From positions 85,603-149,602 of the forward strand of contig NZ_JAJKFK010000013.1 of NCBI RefSeq assembly GCF_021653975.1: a stretch of DNA of 64,000 nt, in the 5' to 3' direction. The translations under genes were made by a program, and so were the position numbers. The number at the start of each line of letters is the position of its first letter. Position 1 is the first letter of the stretch. This DNA comes from Amycolatopsis sp. GM8. GTDB lineage: Bacteria; Actinomycetota; Actinomycetes; Mycobacteriales; Pseudonocardiaceae. Positions 44,327-52,223 of the stretch are shown piece after piece. The notes under the pieces are model-generated. The model did no database searches, was not told the origin of the DNA, and was given only the letters and a program-made list of their open reading frames with translations.

Positions 44327-44748
44327 GACTGCCTCCAGGGAGTGCGGTCGAGGAAGGTACCGAGGTTGTTCGCGCGGCCGATGTCGTAGACCTTCTGCCG
44401 GGAGACGCCCAGGTGCGCGGCGACCGAGACGGCGCTGTACTCGTCCAGCAGTTCCCGTACCGCGCGGCCGCGTACGGCCGAGGCGCGCGAGTTGAGGTGT
44501 GCGGTCAGCGCGCTGACCTCGGCCGCGAGCAACGCGACCGCGACCGGGCCGCCGAAGCGGTCCGTCCAGTCCTTGTCCTCGCCGTTCGCCGCCGCGTACA
44601 GCGCGTCGCCGCCGTCGTCGAGGACGGCCTGTACCCGGTCGGCCGGCACGTCGTTGTCCAGGAACCGGTCGCGCACGGCGTCCCGCGTGTCGGCGGTCCG
44701 GTGCGCGAGAGTGTGGTCCCACGTGTCACCCCGGGGTTGACGTTTCAC
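44323..44748 (-). CDS. Helix-turn-helix protein, putative regulator
   Basis: 141 residues from GTG 44748 (or 162 from GTG 44811). The C-terminus has a clear helix-turn-helix: YSAVSVAAHLGVSRQKVYDIGR. The preceding region is mostly helical (TADTRDAVRDRFLDNDVPADRV). I prefer the shorter start because the upstream part (CHPGVDRSRRERDPEW) overlaps a palindrome and looks non-coding. It is coupled to the membrane-protein gene by ATGA. Twin palindromes lie at its 5' end, and a divergent P450 lies beyond. Confidence 0.55.
   Translation of the reverse strand: MKRQPRGDTWDHTLAHRTADTRDAVRDRFLDNDVPADRVQAVLDDGGDALYAAANGEDKDWTDRFGGPVAVALLAAEVSALTAHLNSRASAVRGRAVRELLDEYSAVSVAAHLGVSRQKVYDIGRANNLGTFLDRTPWRQS
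44725..44741. promoter_or_regulatory. Palindrome 1 of a twin pair
   Basis: GTCACCCCGGGGTTGAC is a near-perfect 17-bp palindrome. A second copy lies at 44779-44795, 54 bp centre to centre (about five helical turns). It falls at or just inside the 5' end of the helix-turn-helix gene. Confidence 0.55.
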
Positions 44749-44778
44749 CCATTCAGGGTCGCGCTCCCGGCGACTTCT

Positions 44779-44795
44779 GTCAACCCCGGGATGAC
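44779..44795. promoter_or_regulatory. Palindrome 2 of a twin pair
   Basis: GTCAACCCCGGGATGAC is the inverted-equivalent of the copy at 44725-44741 with one further change. Between a divergent P450 and a helix-turn-helix gene it is a likely operator for one or both. Confidence 0.55.
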
Positions 44796-44869
44796 AGGTG
44801 GCTTTCGTCACCTGCTGGACACCTCGAAGCCGCCCCGAGCAGCGCGTTCCCGCGTGTAGCATCCGGGCC

Positions 44870-46135
44870 ATGACCGATCTTCGCTCCCGGATCGTCGGGT
44901 GGCTCGGGCGCAAATACATCGAACGCAAGCAACGCAAAGGCGTGGACCTGGTCACGTTGCTGCCCGACGCCGCCCTGATGCCGTTGCGCCGCACCGAGCT
45001 CGACCCGGTCGCGGAGCTGGGCGCGAAGCGCGCGACGACCCCGGTCACCCGGCTCAAGCTGCCGTTCGGGCTGCGGGCGTGGCTGGTCACCGGGTACGAC
45101 GAGAGCAAGGAAGTGCTGGGCGCCGCCGGCAAGTTCAGCAACGACTACACGAACCTCGTCGGCACCGCCGGAATGTCGGAGGACACCAATCCCGGTGGCC
45201 TCGGGTTCGCGGATCCGCCCGACCACACCCGGCTGCGCAAGCTCCTGACGCCCGAGTTCACGATGCGCCGGCTGAGCCGGCTCACGCCGCGGATCAACGA
45301 GATCATCAACGAGCAGCTGGACGCGATGGCCGCGAGTGACGGCCAGGCGGACCTCATGCAGTCCTACGCGCTGCCGATCCCGTCGCTCACGATCTGCGAG
45401 CTGCTCGGTGTGTCCTATGAGGACCGTGCCGATTTCCAGCGGCTGAGCACCGTGCGGTTCGACCTGTTCGCCGGTGCCGGTGCGTCGTTCGGCGCGATCT
45501 CGGAATCGTTGAAATACATGGGCGAAATCGTGCGGAAGCAGCGCGAGGCGCCTACCGACGGGTTGCTCGGCATGCTCATCAAGGAGCACGGCGACGAGAT
45601 CTCCGACATCGAGCTGGCGGGCCTGGCCGACGGGGTGCTGACCGGTGGACTCGAAACCACGGCGAGCATGCTCGCGCTGGGCGCGATCGTCCTGCTGCGC
45701 GACCGCTCGACGTTCGAGCTGGTGCGCGAGAACGACGACGCGATCAACAACTTCGTCGAGGAGTTGCTGCGGTATCTGACCGTGGTGCAGGTGGCGTTCC
45801 CGCGGTTCGCCAAGGAGGACATCGAGGTCGGCGGGGTGAGCATCGCCAAGGGGGACATCGTGTTCGTGTCACTCAGCGGCGCGAACCGCGACGAAAAGCT
45901 CGGCGAGAGCATGGAATCCTTCGACGGCACGCGGGAATCCTCGTCGCACCTGGCTTTCGGCTGGGGCCTGCACCGGTGCATCGGCGCCGAGCTGGCGCGC
46001 ATGGAGCTGCGCGCGGCGTACCCCGCGCTGGTCCGCCGCTTCCCGGACATGCGCCTGGCCGTCGCCCCCGAGGACCTGGCCTACCGCAAGACCTCAGTCG
46101 TCTACGGCGTCGAATCCCTCCCGGTCACCCTGTAA
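44870..46135 (+). CDS. Cytochrome P450 (first)
   Basis: 421 residues. The I-helix oxygen-binding segment is GGLETTAS, the ExxR is in EELLRYL, and the heme loop is FGWGLHRCIGAELARME with the axial Cys. It is a soluble bacterial P450 lacking an N-terminal anchor, and needs an external ferredoxin; the nearest in this window is at 52026-52214. ATG 44870 gives MTDLRSRIVGW. The substrate is unknown. It is divergent from the HTH/membrane pair. Confidence 0.92.
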   Translation: MTDLRSRIVGWLGRKYIERKQRKGVDLVTLLPDAALMPLRRTELDPVAELGAKRATTPVTRLKLPFGLRAWLVTGYDESKEVLGAAGKFSNDYTNLVGTAGMSEDTNPGGLGFADPPDHTRLRKLLTPEFTMRRLSRLTPRINEIINEQLDAMAASDGQADLMQSYALPIPSLTICELLGVSYEDRADFQRLSTVRFDLFAGAGASFGAISESLKYMGEIVRKQREAPTDGLLGMLIKEHGDEISDIELAGLADGVLTGGLETTASMLALGAIVLLRDRSTFELVRENDDAINNFVEELLRYLTVVQVAFPRFAKEDIEVGGVSIAKGDIVFVSLSGANRDEKLGESMESFDGTRESSSHLAFGWGLHRCIGAELARMELRAAYPALVRRFPDMRLAVAPEDLAYRKTSVVYGVESLPVTL

Positions 46136-46459
46136 CGGGGAGAGCCTTGACCAGCCCGCTCAGCTGCTCGGTGGCCGTCGCGTGGAGGATCTCGAGATCG
46201 ATCGACCAATAACCGTGCACGATGCGGTTACGCAGGTCGGCAGGTCGGCAGGGCGGCGCCAGGGAATCTCGGGATGATGTTCCCTCAGGTCTTGCGAAAC
46301 TCGCGCCGCCGCTTCGCCCAAGACGGTGAAGTTCCACAGCAGGGCATCCCTACGCTGCCGATCGTGTACGAGCGTGTCGATGCCGATGCCCGCCGTGAGA
46401 GCCCGTGCCTGCTCGGCTGCCTCGATCATCTCCGCAATGAACAGCCGGTCACGCTGCAT
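46125..46459 (-). pseudogene. hepT: HepT-like HEPN toxin, frameshifted
   Basis: The first frame (46459 leftward) gives MQRDRLFIAEMIEAAEQAR...LGEAAARVSQDLREHHPEIPWRRPADL, the N-terminal two-thirds of a HepT/DUF86 HEPN RNase. It then runs out of frame. The rest, RNRIVHGYWSIDLEILHA, continues in another frame to 46125. The break is an 8-bp tandem duplication (GCAGGTCG twice on + at 46232-46247). Deleting one copy restores an ideal junction PADL-RNRIVHGY. The frameshifted product lacks the RX4HXY active-site motif, so the toxin should be dead. Confidence 0.85.
46232..46247. repeat. 8-bp tandem duplication in hepT
   Basis: GCAGGTCG occurs twice in tandem, followed by the similar GCAGGGCG. It changes the reading frame of hepT. 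Tandem 8-mers can revert by slippage. Confidence 0.9.
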
Positions 46460-46742
46460 AGAGCGGCCTGGACTCGTTCAGCACCGTGTCGCGAAGCAGT
46501 GGGTGGAGTGACTTTTTCGAGACCAGGTCGACGGGGCGCCCGAAGAGCCTCGTCAGCTCCTGGTTGAGGTCCTCGATTTCCCAACCGAGCTTCCTGCCCG
46601 GCTGCAGCTCGTACAGCACGTCGACATCGCTGGCGGCACCAGCTTCTCCGCGCGCGGCCGAGCCGAAGATGCGCAGGGTGGCGATCCCGTACCGGGCACA
46701 GATGCGGCGAAGCTCCATTTCGTCGACTACTTGCCCTGACAT
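46449..46742 (-). CDS. mntA: MntA-type nucleotidyltransferase antitoxin
   Basis: 97 residues of the minimal nucleotidyltransferase fold with the GSX10DXD motif (GSAARGEAGAASDVD). MntA antitoxins AMPylate the Tyr of the RX4HXY motif in HepT. The gene is intact and overlaps the HepT start by 11 bp, the usual order. With the partner frameshifted it is probably an orphan now. Confidence 0.88.
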   Translation of the reverse strand: MSGQVVDEMELRRICARYGIATLRIFGSAARGEAGAASDVDVLYELQPGRKLGWEIEDLNQELTRLFGRPVDLVSKKSLHPLLRDTVLNESRPLYAA

Positions 46743-46803
46743 CGCCCAAACTCCTCTCCTGGCCGGCTGACACGATTCTAACGTCCAGAAGCGCCAACAC
46801 GCG

Positions 46804-47766
46804 TTACTTCGCCGCCGCCAGGCGGGGGAGGCGTTCGGCGGCGGCGGTGTCGGTGATCAGGGTCGAGACCAGGCCCGAGCGCAGCACGGCATCGATCGCC
46901 TCCGCTTTGGGGGCGGTGTAGCCGAGTGCGATCACCTCCGGCACCCGCAACAGTTCCTCGGTGCTGATGGCGAGCACGTGGTGCGCGAGACCGGTCGACA
47001 TCGGTTTGCCCTCACCGTCGAAAAGCCGTGCGGCCACTTCCGCCTTCGCGCCGCGGGCGGCGATCGCCTCGCGTTCCTCCGCGTGCACCGCGTCGTACAC
47101 AGTGGACTCTCCCGGCAGCCAGGCCCCGATACTCACCACGGCCTTCGTCAGATTCTTGAACTGCCCGAACGTTTCCGCGATCCCCGGCTGCCGCCGCAGG
47201 ATCTCCGTCGTCCGGCGGTCGGGTAGGACCAACGGTCCGTAGATCGGATACGCGTCCGCGCCCGACGTCGCCGCGAGCCGGCTGACCGTCTCCACCGAAC
47301 GGTCCCGCGTGTCGATTCCCGCCTGCACCCCGCACAGTTGCACGACCGGGCACTTCGCGAGCTGCCGCACGGCCTCGGTGGTCACGTTCACCGAACGCGC
47401 CCACGACAACCCGAGCACGTCGTTCTCCGTCACGATCTCCGAAAGCAGCCGCGCCGCGACCGCGCCGATGCGCCGCCGCACCTCCGGCCGGTCGCCCTCA
47501 CTCGCCGCTCGATCGAGCACGAAGCACTGGTCGAGCCCGTACGCCGAACGCACTTCGTCGGACAGTCGCACGTCCACCGGCACCGGCAGGTCGAAGTCGA
47601 TCCGCACCAGTCCGGTGTCCCGCGCCCAGTCGAGCACACGCGCCACCTTGAACCGGCTGACCCCGAACTCCTCCGCGATCTCGATTTTCGACTTGCCCGC
47701 GACGTAGAAGCGGTGCGCGATGACGGCCGACGTCATCGTGTCCACCAGATCCCTCTTCACGCTCAT
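46804..47766 (-). CDS. SorC/DeoR-type sugar-binding transcriptional regulator
   Basis: 320 residues. The N-terminal helix-turn-helix is KSKIEIAEEFGVSRFKVARVLDWAR; the rest is the SorC sugar-phosphate-binding domain (VLGLSWARSV, VVQLCGVQAG, LPDRRTTEILRRQPGI, VSIGAWLPG). It is divergent from the polyol operon, which it likely controls through GCTCA-TY-TGAGC sites, one over its own start (47761-47772). ATG 47766 lies about six bases after a TATAGT-like -10, so the mRNA may be leaderless. Confidence 0.9.
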   Translation of the reverse strand: MSVKRDLVDTMTSAVIAHRFYVAGKSKIEIAEEFGVSRFKVARVLDWARDTGLVRIDFDLPVPVDVRLSDEVRSAYGLDQCFVLDRAASEGDRPEVRRRIGAVAARLLSEIVTENDVLGLSWARSVNVTTEAVRQLAKCPVVQLCGVQAGIDTRDRSVETVSRLAATSGADAYPIYGPLVLPDRRTTEILRRQPGIAETFGQFKNLTKAVVSIGAWLPGESTVYDAVHAEEREAIAARGAKAEVAARLFDGEGKPMSTGLAHHVLAISTEELLRVPEVIALGYTAPKAEAIDAVLRSGLVSTLITDTAAAERLPRLAAAK

Positions 47767-47772
47767 CTGAGC
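47761..47772. promoter_or_regulatory. SorC-type operator 1 (over regulator start)
   Basis: GCTCATCTGAGC is a 5+2+5 palindrome covering the ATG of the regulator gene. It matches the core of the larger palindrome at 47853-47870. Confidence 0.6.
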
Positions 47773-47790
47773 ACTATAGCCTGAAAACGG

Positions 47791-47820
47791 TTGACGAAGT
47801 AGAGACAAAAGCCCTCTAAT
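47791..47820 (+). promoter_or_regulatory. Promoter of the polyol operon
   Basis: TTGACG (47791-47796), an 18-base spacer and TCTAAT (47815-47820) form a good sigma-70-type promoter. Transcription would begin near 47827, upstream of operator 2. Confidence 0.55.
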
Positions 47821-47852
47821 GCAGCTGCGTGCATAGGACCACAGCGTTGTGA

Positions 47853-47870
47853 AGCGCTCATTTGAGCGCT
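47853..47870. promoter_or_regulatory. SorC-type operator 2
   Basis: AGCGCTCATTTGAGCGCT has perfect 8-bp arms around TT, between the promoter and the start of the dehydrogenase gene. Binding here would block elongation into the operon. Confidence 0.65.
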
Positions 47871-47885
47871 GGAGAGGTGAGCTGA

Positions 47886-48890
47886 GTGCGGGCCGCGATC
47901 GTTGACCAGCCAGGATCGATTCGGGTCGGCGAGGTAGCCGACCCGGTGCCGGGTGAGCGCCAGGTGGTGATCAAGGTCGGTGCCACCGGAATCTGCGGCA
48001 CGGATCTGCACATCGCCGACGGCCACTTCCCGCCCACCCCGTATCCGATCGTGCCGGGGCACGAGTTCGCGGGCGAGATCGTCGAACTCGGCCGCGGCGT
48101 CCCGGGCGGCTGGAAGGTCGGGGACCGTGTCGCGGTCGACCCCTCGCTCTTCTGCGGCTACTGCGATCCGTGCCGGGCCGGGCACGGCAACCTCTGCGAG
48201 AACTGGGGCGCCACCGGTGACACCGTGGACGGCGCCTTCGCCGAATACGTCGCGGTCCCGTCGGCCAACTGCTACCGGCTGCCCGATCACCTGAACTGGC
48301 AGGAAGGCGCGCTCGTCGAACCCGTCTCGTGCGCGGTGCACGGAGTGCGGCGCATCGGCGTCGAAGCGGGAGAGCGCTTTCTCGTCGTCGGCGCCGGCAC
48401 CATGGGCCTGATCATGCAACAGCTTCTGCAGCGCGCCGGTGCCCGCGTAACGATGGTCGACCGCAACGCCGCCCGCCTGCCACGGGCCAAGGACCTCGGT
48501 GCGCACGCCGTCGCCGCCGATGTGTCCGAATTGGACGGTGAACGGTTCGACGCCTCGGTCGACTGCACCGGTGCCGCGCCCGCGATGGAAGCCGCTTTCG
48601 ACGCATTGCGCCGTGGCGGCCGTTTCCTGGTGTTCGGGGTCGCGCCGGCCGAGGCGCGGATAGCGCTTTCTCCCTTCCGTATCTACAACGACGAGATCAC
48701 GGTGGTGGGTTCGATGGCAGTTCTGCACAGTTATGGCGCGGCGCTCGATCTGGTCGCGAACGGCGCGGTGGACACCCGCGCGTTGCTCACCGACGCGCTC
48801 CCACTCGAAAGATTCCCCGACGCACTGGAGCTGATGCGCAGTGGTGCGGGGCTGAAGGTGCAGGTGCTGCCAGGAGGAACCGATGCGTAA
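47886..48890 (+). CDS. Zinc-dependent polyol (sorbitol-type) dehydrogenase
   Basis: 334 residues of the medium-chain dehydrogenase family. Catalytic zinc ligands are C37 (GICGTD) and H59-E60 (PGHE); structural zinc Cys residues are C90, C93, C96 and C104. The Rossmann motif is VVGAGTMG. Its place beside a polyol-type importer suggests oxidation of a sugar alcohol to a ketose. GTG 47886 follows GGAGAGG. Its end overlaps the lipoprotein gene by 8 bp. Confidence 0.9.
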   Translation: MRAAIVDQPGSIRVGEVADPVPGERQVVIKVGATGICGTDLHIADGHFPPTPYPIVPGHEFAGEIVELGRGVPGGWKVGDRVAVDPSLFCGYCDPCRAGHGNLCENWGATGDTVDGAFAEYVAVPSANCYRLPDHLNWQEGALVEPVSCAVHGVRRIGVEAGERFLVVGAGTMGLIMQQLLQRAGARVTMVDRNAARLPRAKDLGAHAVAADVSELDGERFDASVDCTGAAPAMEAAFDALRRGGRFLVFGVAPAEARIALSPFRIYNDEITVVGSMAVLHSYGAALDLVANGAVDTRALLTDALPLERFPDALELMRSGAGLKVQVLPGGTDA

Positions 48891-50223
48891 ACGCCTCGCC
48901 CTCCTCGCCGTCGCCCTGCTGCTCACGCTGACCGGCTGCGCCGGCGCGGGAGAGTTCGGCGCGAGCGGCCGCACGCTCGTGATCGCGATCGTGTCGAACC
49001 CGCAGATGAACGACGCCATCGCGCTGTCCCACGAGTTCGAGGCGGCGAACCCGGGCATCAAGCTCAAGTTCGTGTCGCTGCCCGAAAACCAGGCCCGCGC
49101 GAAGATCACCTCGTCCGTCGCCACCCAGGGCGGCGAGTTCGACGTGGTGATGATCAGCAACTACGAAACCCCGCAGTGGGCGGCGAACGGCTGGCTGGAG
49201 AACCTGCAGCCGTACGTGGACGGCACTCCCGGCTACGACCCCGCCGACTTCATCCCGAGTATCAAGGACTCCTTGTCCTACAACGGGAACATGTACGCGG
49301 TGCCGTTCTACGGCGAATCGTCGTTCCTGGCCTACCGCAAGGACCTGTTCGACAAGGCCGGGCTGACCATGCCCGCGCACCCCACCTGGCAGCAGGTCGC
49401 CGACTTCGCCGCGAAGCTCGACGACAAGAACACCGGCATCTCCGGCATCTGCCTGCGCGGCAAGCCGGGCTGGGGTGAGAACCTCGCCCCGTTCGACACG
49501 ATCGCGAACACCTTCGGCGCCTCCTGGTTCGACCCGAACTGGAACGCGCAGCTGACCTCACCGCAGTTCAAGACGGCGGCGAACTTCTACGTGAACCTGG
49601 TCCGTCAGCACGGCGAGGTCGGCGCGTCCAGCGCCGGGTTCTCCGAATGCGGCACGCGGTACTCGCAGGGGCAGGCCGCGATGTGGTACGACGCGACGGT
49701 CATGGCCGGCACCAACGAGGATCCCAGCAGCAGCAAGATCGTCGGCAAGTCCGCCTACGTGCCAGCCCCGGTCGAGCAGACGAAGTCCAGCGGCTGGCTC
49801 TACACCTGGTCGCTCGCGATTCCCAAGGTGGCCAAGGACAAGCAGGCTTCGTGGGCCTTCCTGAACTGGATGACGAACAAGGAGTTCGTGCAGCTGGTGG
49901 GGAAGGCCGACGGGTGGAACGCGGTGCCGCCCGGCTGCCGCCTCTCGACCTACCAGATCCCCGAGTACCGGCAGGCCGCCCAGGCCTACGCCCAGCCGAC
50001 ACTGGACAGCATCGACGCCGCACGGTCGGAGAACGTGCACGCGAACCCGGTGCCCTACACCGGAATCCAGTTCGTCGGCATCCCCGAGTTCCAGGATCTC
50101 GGCACCCGGGTGAGCCAGGAGCTGTCCGCGGCGATCGCCGGTCAGATCTCCGTGGACGACGCGCTCGACCAGTCCCAGAAGTACGCGCAAACCGTCGGCG
50201 ATTCCTACCGGGAGGCGAAATGA
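48883..50223 (+). CDS. Sugar/polyol ABC transporter substrate-binding lipoprotein
   Basis: 446 residues with a lipoprotein signal ending LTLTGC (Cys19). The family-1 extracellular solute-binding fold is shown by LVIAIVSNPQMNDAIALSHEFE, GEFDVVMISNYETPQWAANGWL, and YAVPFYGESSFLAYRKDLFDKAG. It resembles mannitol/sorbitol-binding proteins. AGGAGGAA precedes ATG 48883. It feeds the two permeases that follow. Confidence 0.92.
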   Translation: MRKRLALLAVALLLTLTGCAGAGEFGASGRTLVIAIVSNPQMNDAIALSHEFEAANPGIKLKFVSLPENQARAKITSSVATQGGEFDVVMISNYETPQWAANGWLENLQPYVDGTPGYDPADFIPSIKDSLSYNGNMYAVPFYGESSFLAYRKDLFDKAGLTMPAHPTWQQVADFAAKLDDKNTGISGICLRGKPGWGENLAPFDTIANTFGASWFDPNWNAQLTSPQFKTAANFYVNLVRQHGEVGASSAGFSECGTRYSQGQAAMWYDATVMAGTNEDPSSSKIVGKSAYVPAPVEQTKSSGWLYTWSLAIPKVAKDKQASWAFLNWMTNKEFVQLVGKADGWNAVPPGCRLSTYQIPEYRQAAQAYAQPTLDSIDAARSENVHANPVPYTGIQFVGIPEFQDLGTRVSQELSAAIAGQISVDDALDQSQKYAQTVGDSYREAK

Positions 50224-51152
50224 CCACGGTCGCGCCCTCACTCCGAACAGGACGGACAACCCGGACCGAAACAGCGGCGAAACCGAGAGGAGGGGGCTGG
50301 GCGCGGCGGGCGCCACTGTTGCCCGCCCTGCTGTTCACCATCGTGGTGACGCAGATCCCCTTCGTCGTCACGGTGATCTACTCGTTCCAGTCCTGGAACC
50401 TCGTCCGGCCCGGTTCCGCTCATTTCGTCGGCGTGCAGAACTACATCGACGTGTTCACCGACACCCAGTTCCGCACCGCGCTGATCAACACCGTGGTGCT
50501 CACCGTGGTCTGCGTGCTGATCGCGTTGCTGCTGGGGCTCGGGCTCGCCCTGCTGCTGGACCGGAAGTTCGTCGGCCGCGGGTTCGTGCGGACGCTGCTG
50601 ATCACGCCGTTCCTGATCCTCCCGGCGGCGGGCGCGCTGCTGTGGAAGACCACGATGTTCGACCCGACCTACGGGCTGCTGAACTTCGTGTTCGGCGGTG
50701 ACACCGACTGGCTTTCGGAGTTCCCGCTGGGTTCGGTGATGACGCAGATCATCTGGCAGTGGACGCCGTTCATGATGCTGCTGCTCCTGGCCGGGCTGCA
50801 GAGCCAGCCGAAGGACGTGCTGGAGGCGGCGTCGGTGGACGGGGCCGGCCGGTGGCGCACGTTCGCCTCGATCACGCTGCCGCACCTGTCGCGCTACATC
50901 CAGCTGTCGGTGCTGCTGGGCGCGATCTACATCGTGAACAGCTTCGACGCGATTTTCCTGATGACACAAGGCGGTCCGGGCACCGCGAGCACGAACCTGC
51001 CGTACTACATCTACCAGCGCGCGTTCCAGGGCTTCGACGTCGGCCAGTCGTCCGCGATGGGCGTCGTCGTGGTGATCATGACGCTGATCGTGGCGACTTT
51101 CGCGCTGCGACTGATGTTCCGCACCTTCGATGTGAGCAGGGGTGTGAAATGA
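50220..51152 (+). CDS. Sugar ABC transporter permease (MalF type)
   Basis: 310 residues with six core helices. The EAA coupling loop is EAASVDGAGRWRTFASITLPHL. ATG 50220 overlaps the lipoprotein stop (ATGA). It is the first of two permeases for the polyol importer, and the next gene overlaps it by four bases. Confidence 0.92.
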   Translation: MTTVAPSLRTGRTTRTETAAKPRGGGWARRAPLLPALLFTIVVTQIPFVVTVIYSFQSWNLVRPGSAHFVGVQNYIDVFTDTQFRTALINTVVLTVVCVLIALLLGLGLALLLDRKFVGRGFVRTLLITPFLILPAAGALLWKTTMFDPTYGLLNFVFGGDTDWLSEFPLGSVMTQIIWQWTPFMMLLLLAGLQSQPKDVLEAASVDGAGRWRTFASITLPHLSRYIQLSVLLGAIYIVNSFDAIFLMTQGGPGTASTNLPYYIYQRAFQGFDVGQSSAMGVVVVIMTLIVATFALRLMFRTFDVSRGVK

Positions 51153-51976
51153 GCACGCAAGCACAGCGCCGGGCCGGCAGCGTCTCGCTGACCGTCGTCA
51201 CCTGGCTGATCGCGATCCTGTTCGTGTTCCCGCTGCTCTGGATGATCCTGACCGCCTTCAAACAGGAGGCCGACGCCTACACCGACCCGCCGCGGCTGGC
51301 GTTCACCCCGACGCTGCACCAGTTCGCGAACATCATCGACCGTGGTTTCCTGCCGTATCTGGGCAATTCCGCGTTCGTGACGGTGGTGTCCACTTTGGTC
51401 GTTCTGGTCGTGGGCGTGCCCGCGGCGTACGCACTGTCCATCGCGCCGGTACCGAAGACGGCCAACGTGATGGGTTTCTTCCTGTCCACCAAGATGTTGC
51501 CGATCGTCGCGGCGATCATCCCGCTGTACGTCATCTCGCAGAAGGTTCAGCTGCTGGACAACGTGTGGGCGCTGATCATCCTGTACACGGCGATGAACCT
51601 GCCGCTGGCGATCTGGATGATGCGCTCGTTCTTCCTGGAGGTGCCGACGGAGATCATCGAGGCCGGCCGGGTCGACGGGGCGAAGCTGCCGTTGCTGCTG
51701 TCCCGGGTGATCCTGCCGGTGGTTGCGCCGGGAATCGCGGCGACCGCGCTGATCTGCGTCATCTTCTCGTGGACGGAGTTCTTCTACGCGGTGAACCTGA
51801 CCGCGGCGCGGGCCGGCACGGTGCCGGTGTTCCTGGTCGGGTTCATCACCAGCGAAGGGCTGTACTGGGCGCAGCTTTCAGCGGCGGCGCTGCTCGCGTC
51901 GCTGCCGGTGATGATCGTCGGCTGGATCGCGCAGAAGAACCTGGTGCGCGGCCTGTCGATGGGCGCGGTCAAGTAA
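51149..51976 (+). CDS. Sugar ABC transporter permease (MalG type)
   Basis: 275 residues with six helices. The EAA loop is EIIEAGRVDGAKLPLLLSRVILP, and the C-terminus QKNLVRGLSMGAVK is the normal end of MalG-like permeases. The operon ends here at a terminator with no ATPase gene, so it must borrow one, most likely an MsiK-type shared ATPase. Confidence 0.93.
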   Translation: MSTQAQRRAGSVSLTVVTWLIAILFVFPLLWMILTAFKQEADAYTDPPRLAFTPTLHQFANIIDRGFLPYLGNSAFVTVVSTLVVLVVGVPAAYALSIAPVPKTANVMGFFLSTKMLPIVAAIIPLYVISQKVQLLDNVWALIILYTAMNLPLAIWMMRSFFLEVPTEIIEAGRVDGAKLPLLLSRVILPVVAPGIAATALICVIFSWTEFFYAVNLTAARAGTVPVFLVGFITSEGLYWAQLSAAALLASLPVMIVGWIAQKNLVRGLSMGAVK

Positions 51977-51982
51977 CCGGGC

Positions 51983-52015
51983 GAGGGGACCCCGGCCGTC
52001 GTCCGGGGTCCCCTC
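51983..52015. terminator. Terminator after the polyol operon
   Basis: GAGGGGACCCCGG pairs perfectly with CCGGGGTCCCCTC (13 bp, 7-base loop), six bases after the permease stop. It may also serve the converging ferredoxin gene. Confidence 0.85.
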
Positions 52016-52025
52016 CACCTGGGTT

Positions 52026-52214
52026 CTAGGCCTCGATCGAGAGCGCCTGGCTCGGGCAGACGTGCACGGCCTCGCGTGCCTTCTGCTCGTCACCCGGGTG
52101 TTCGGCGAGCAGGATGACCGTGCCGTCGTCCTCGCTCTGGTCGAAGGTCTCCGGGTCGGTCAGCACGCACTGCCCGGCACCCACACAGACGTCCTTGTCG
52201 GCGACAATTCGCAT
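52026..52214 (-). CDS. [3Fe-4S] ferredoxin
   Basis: 62 residues: DVCVGAGQC, then VCPSQAL, giving the three-Cys pattern of actinobacterial P450 ferredoxins. It starts 9 bases after the P450 stop, with GGA upstream, so it is in the P450 operon and probably donates electrons to it. It may also serve the P450 at 44870. Confidence 0.93.
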   Translation of the reverse strand: MRIVADKDVCVGAGQCVLTDPETFDQSEDDGTVILLAEHPGDEQKAREAVHVCPSQALSIEA

Positions 52215-52223
52215 CAGTTTTCC

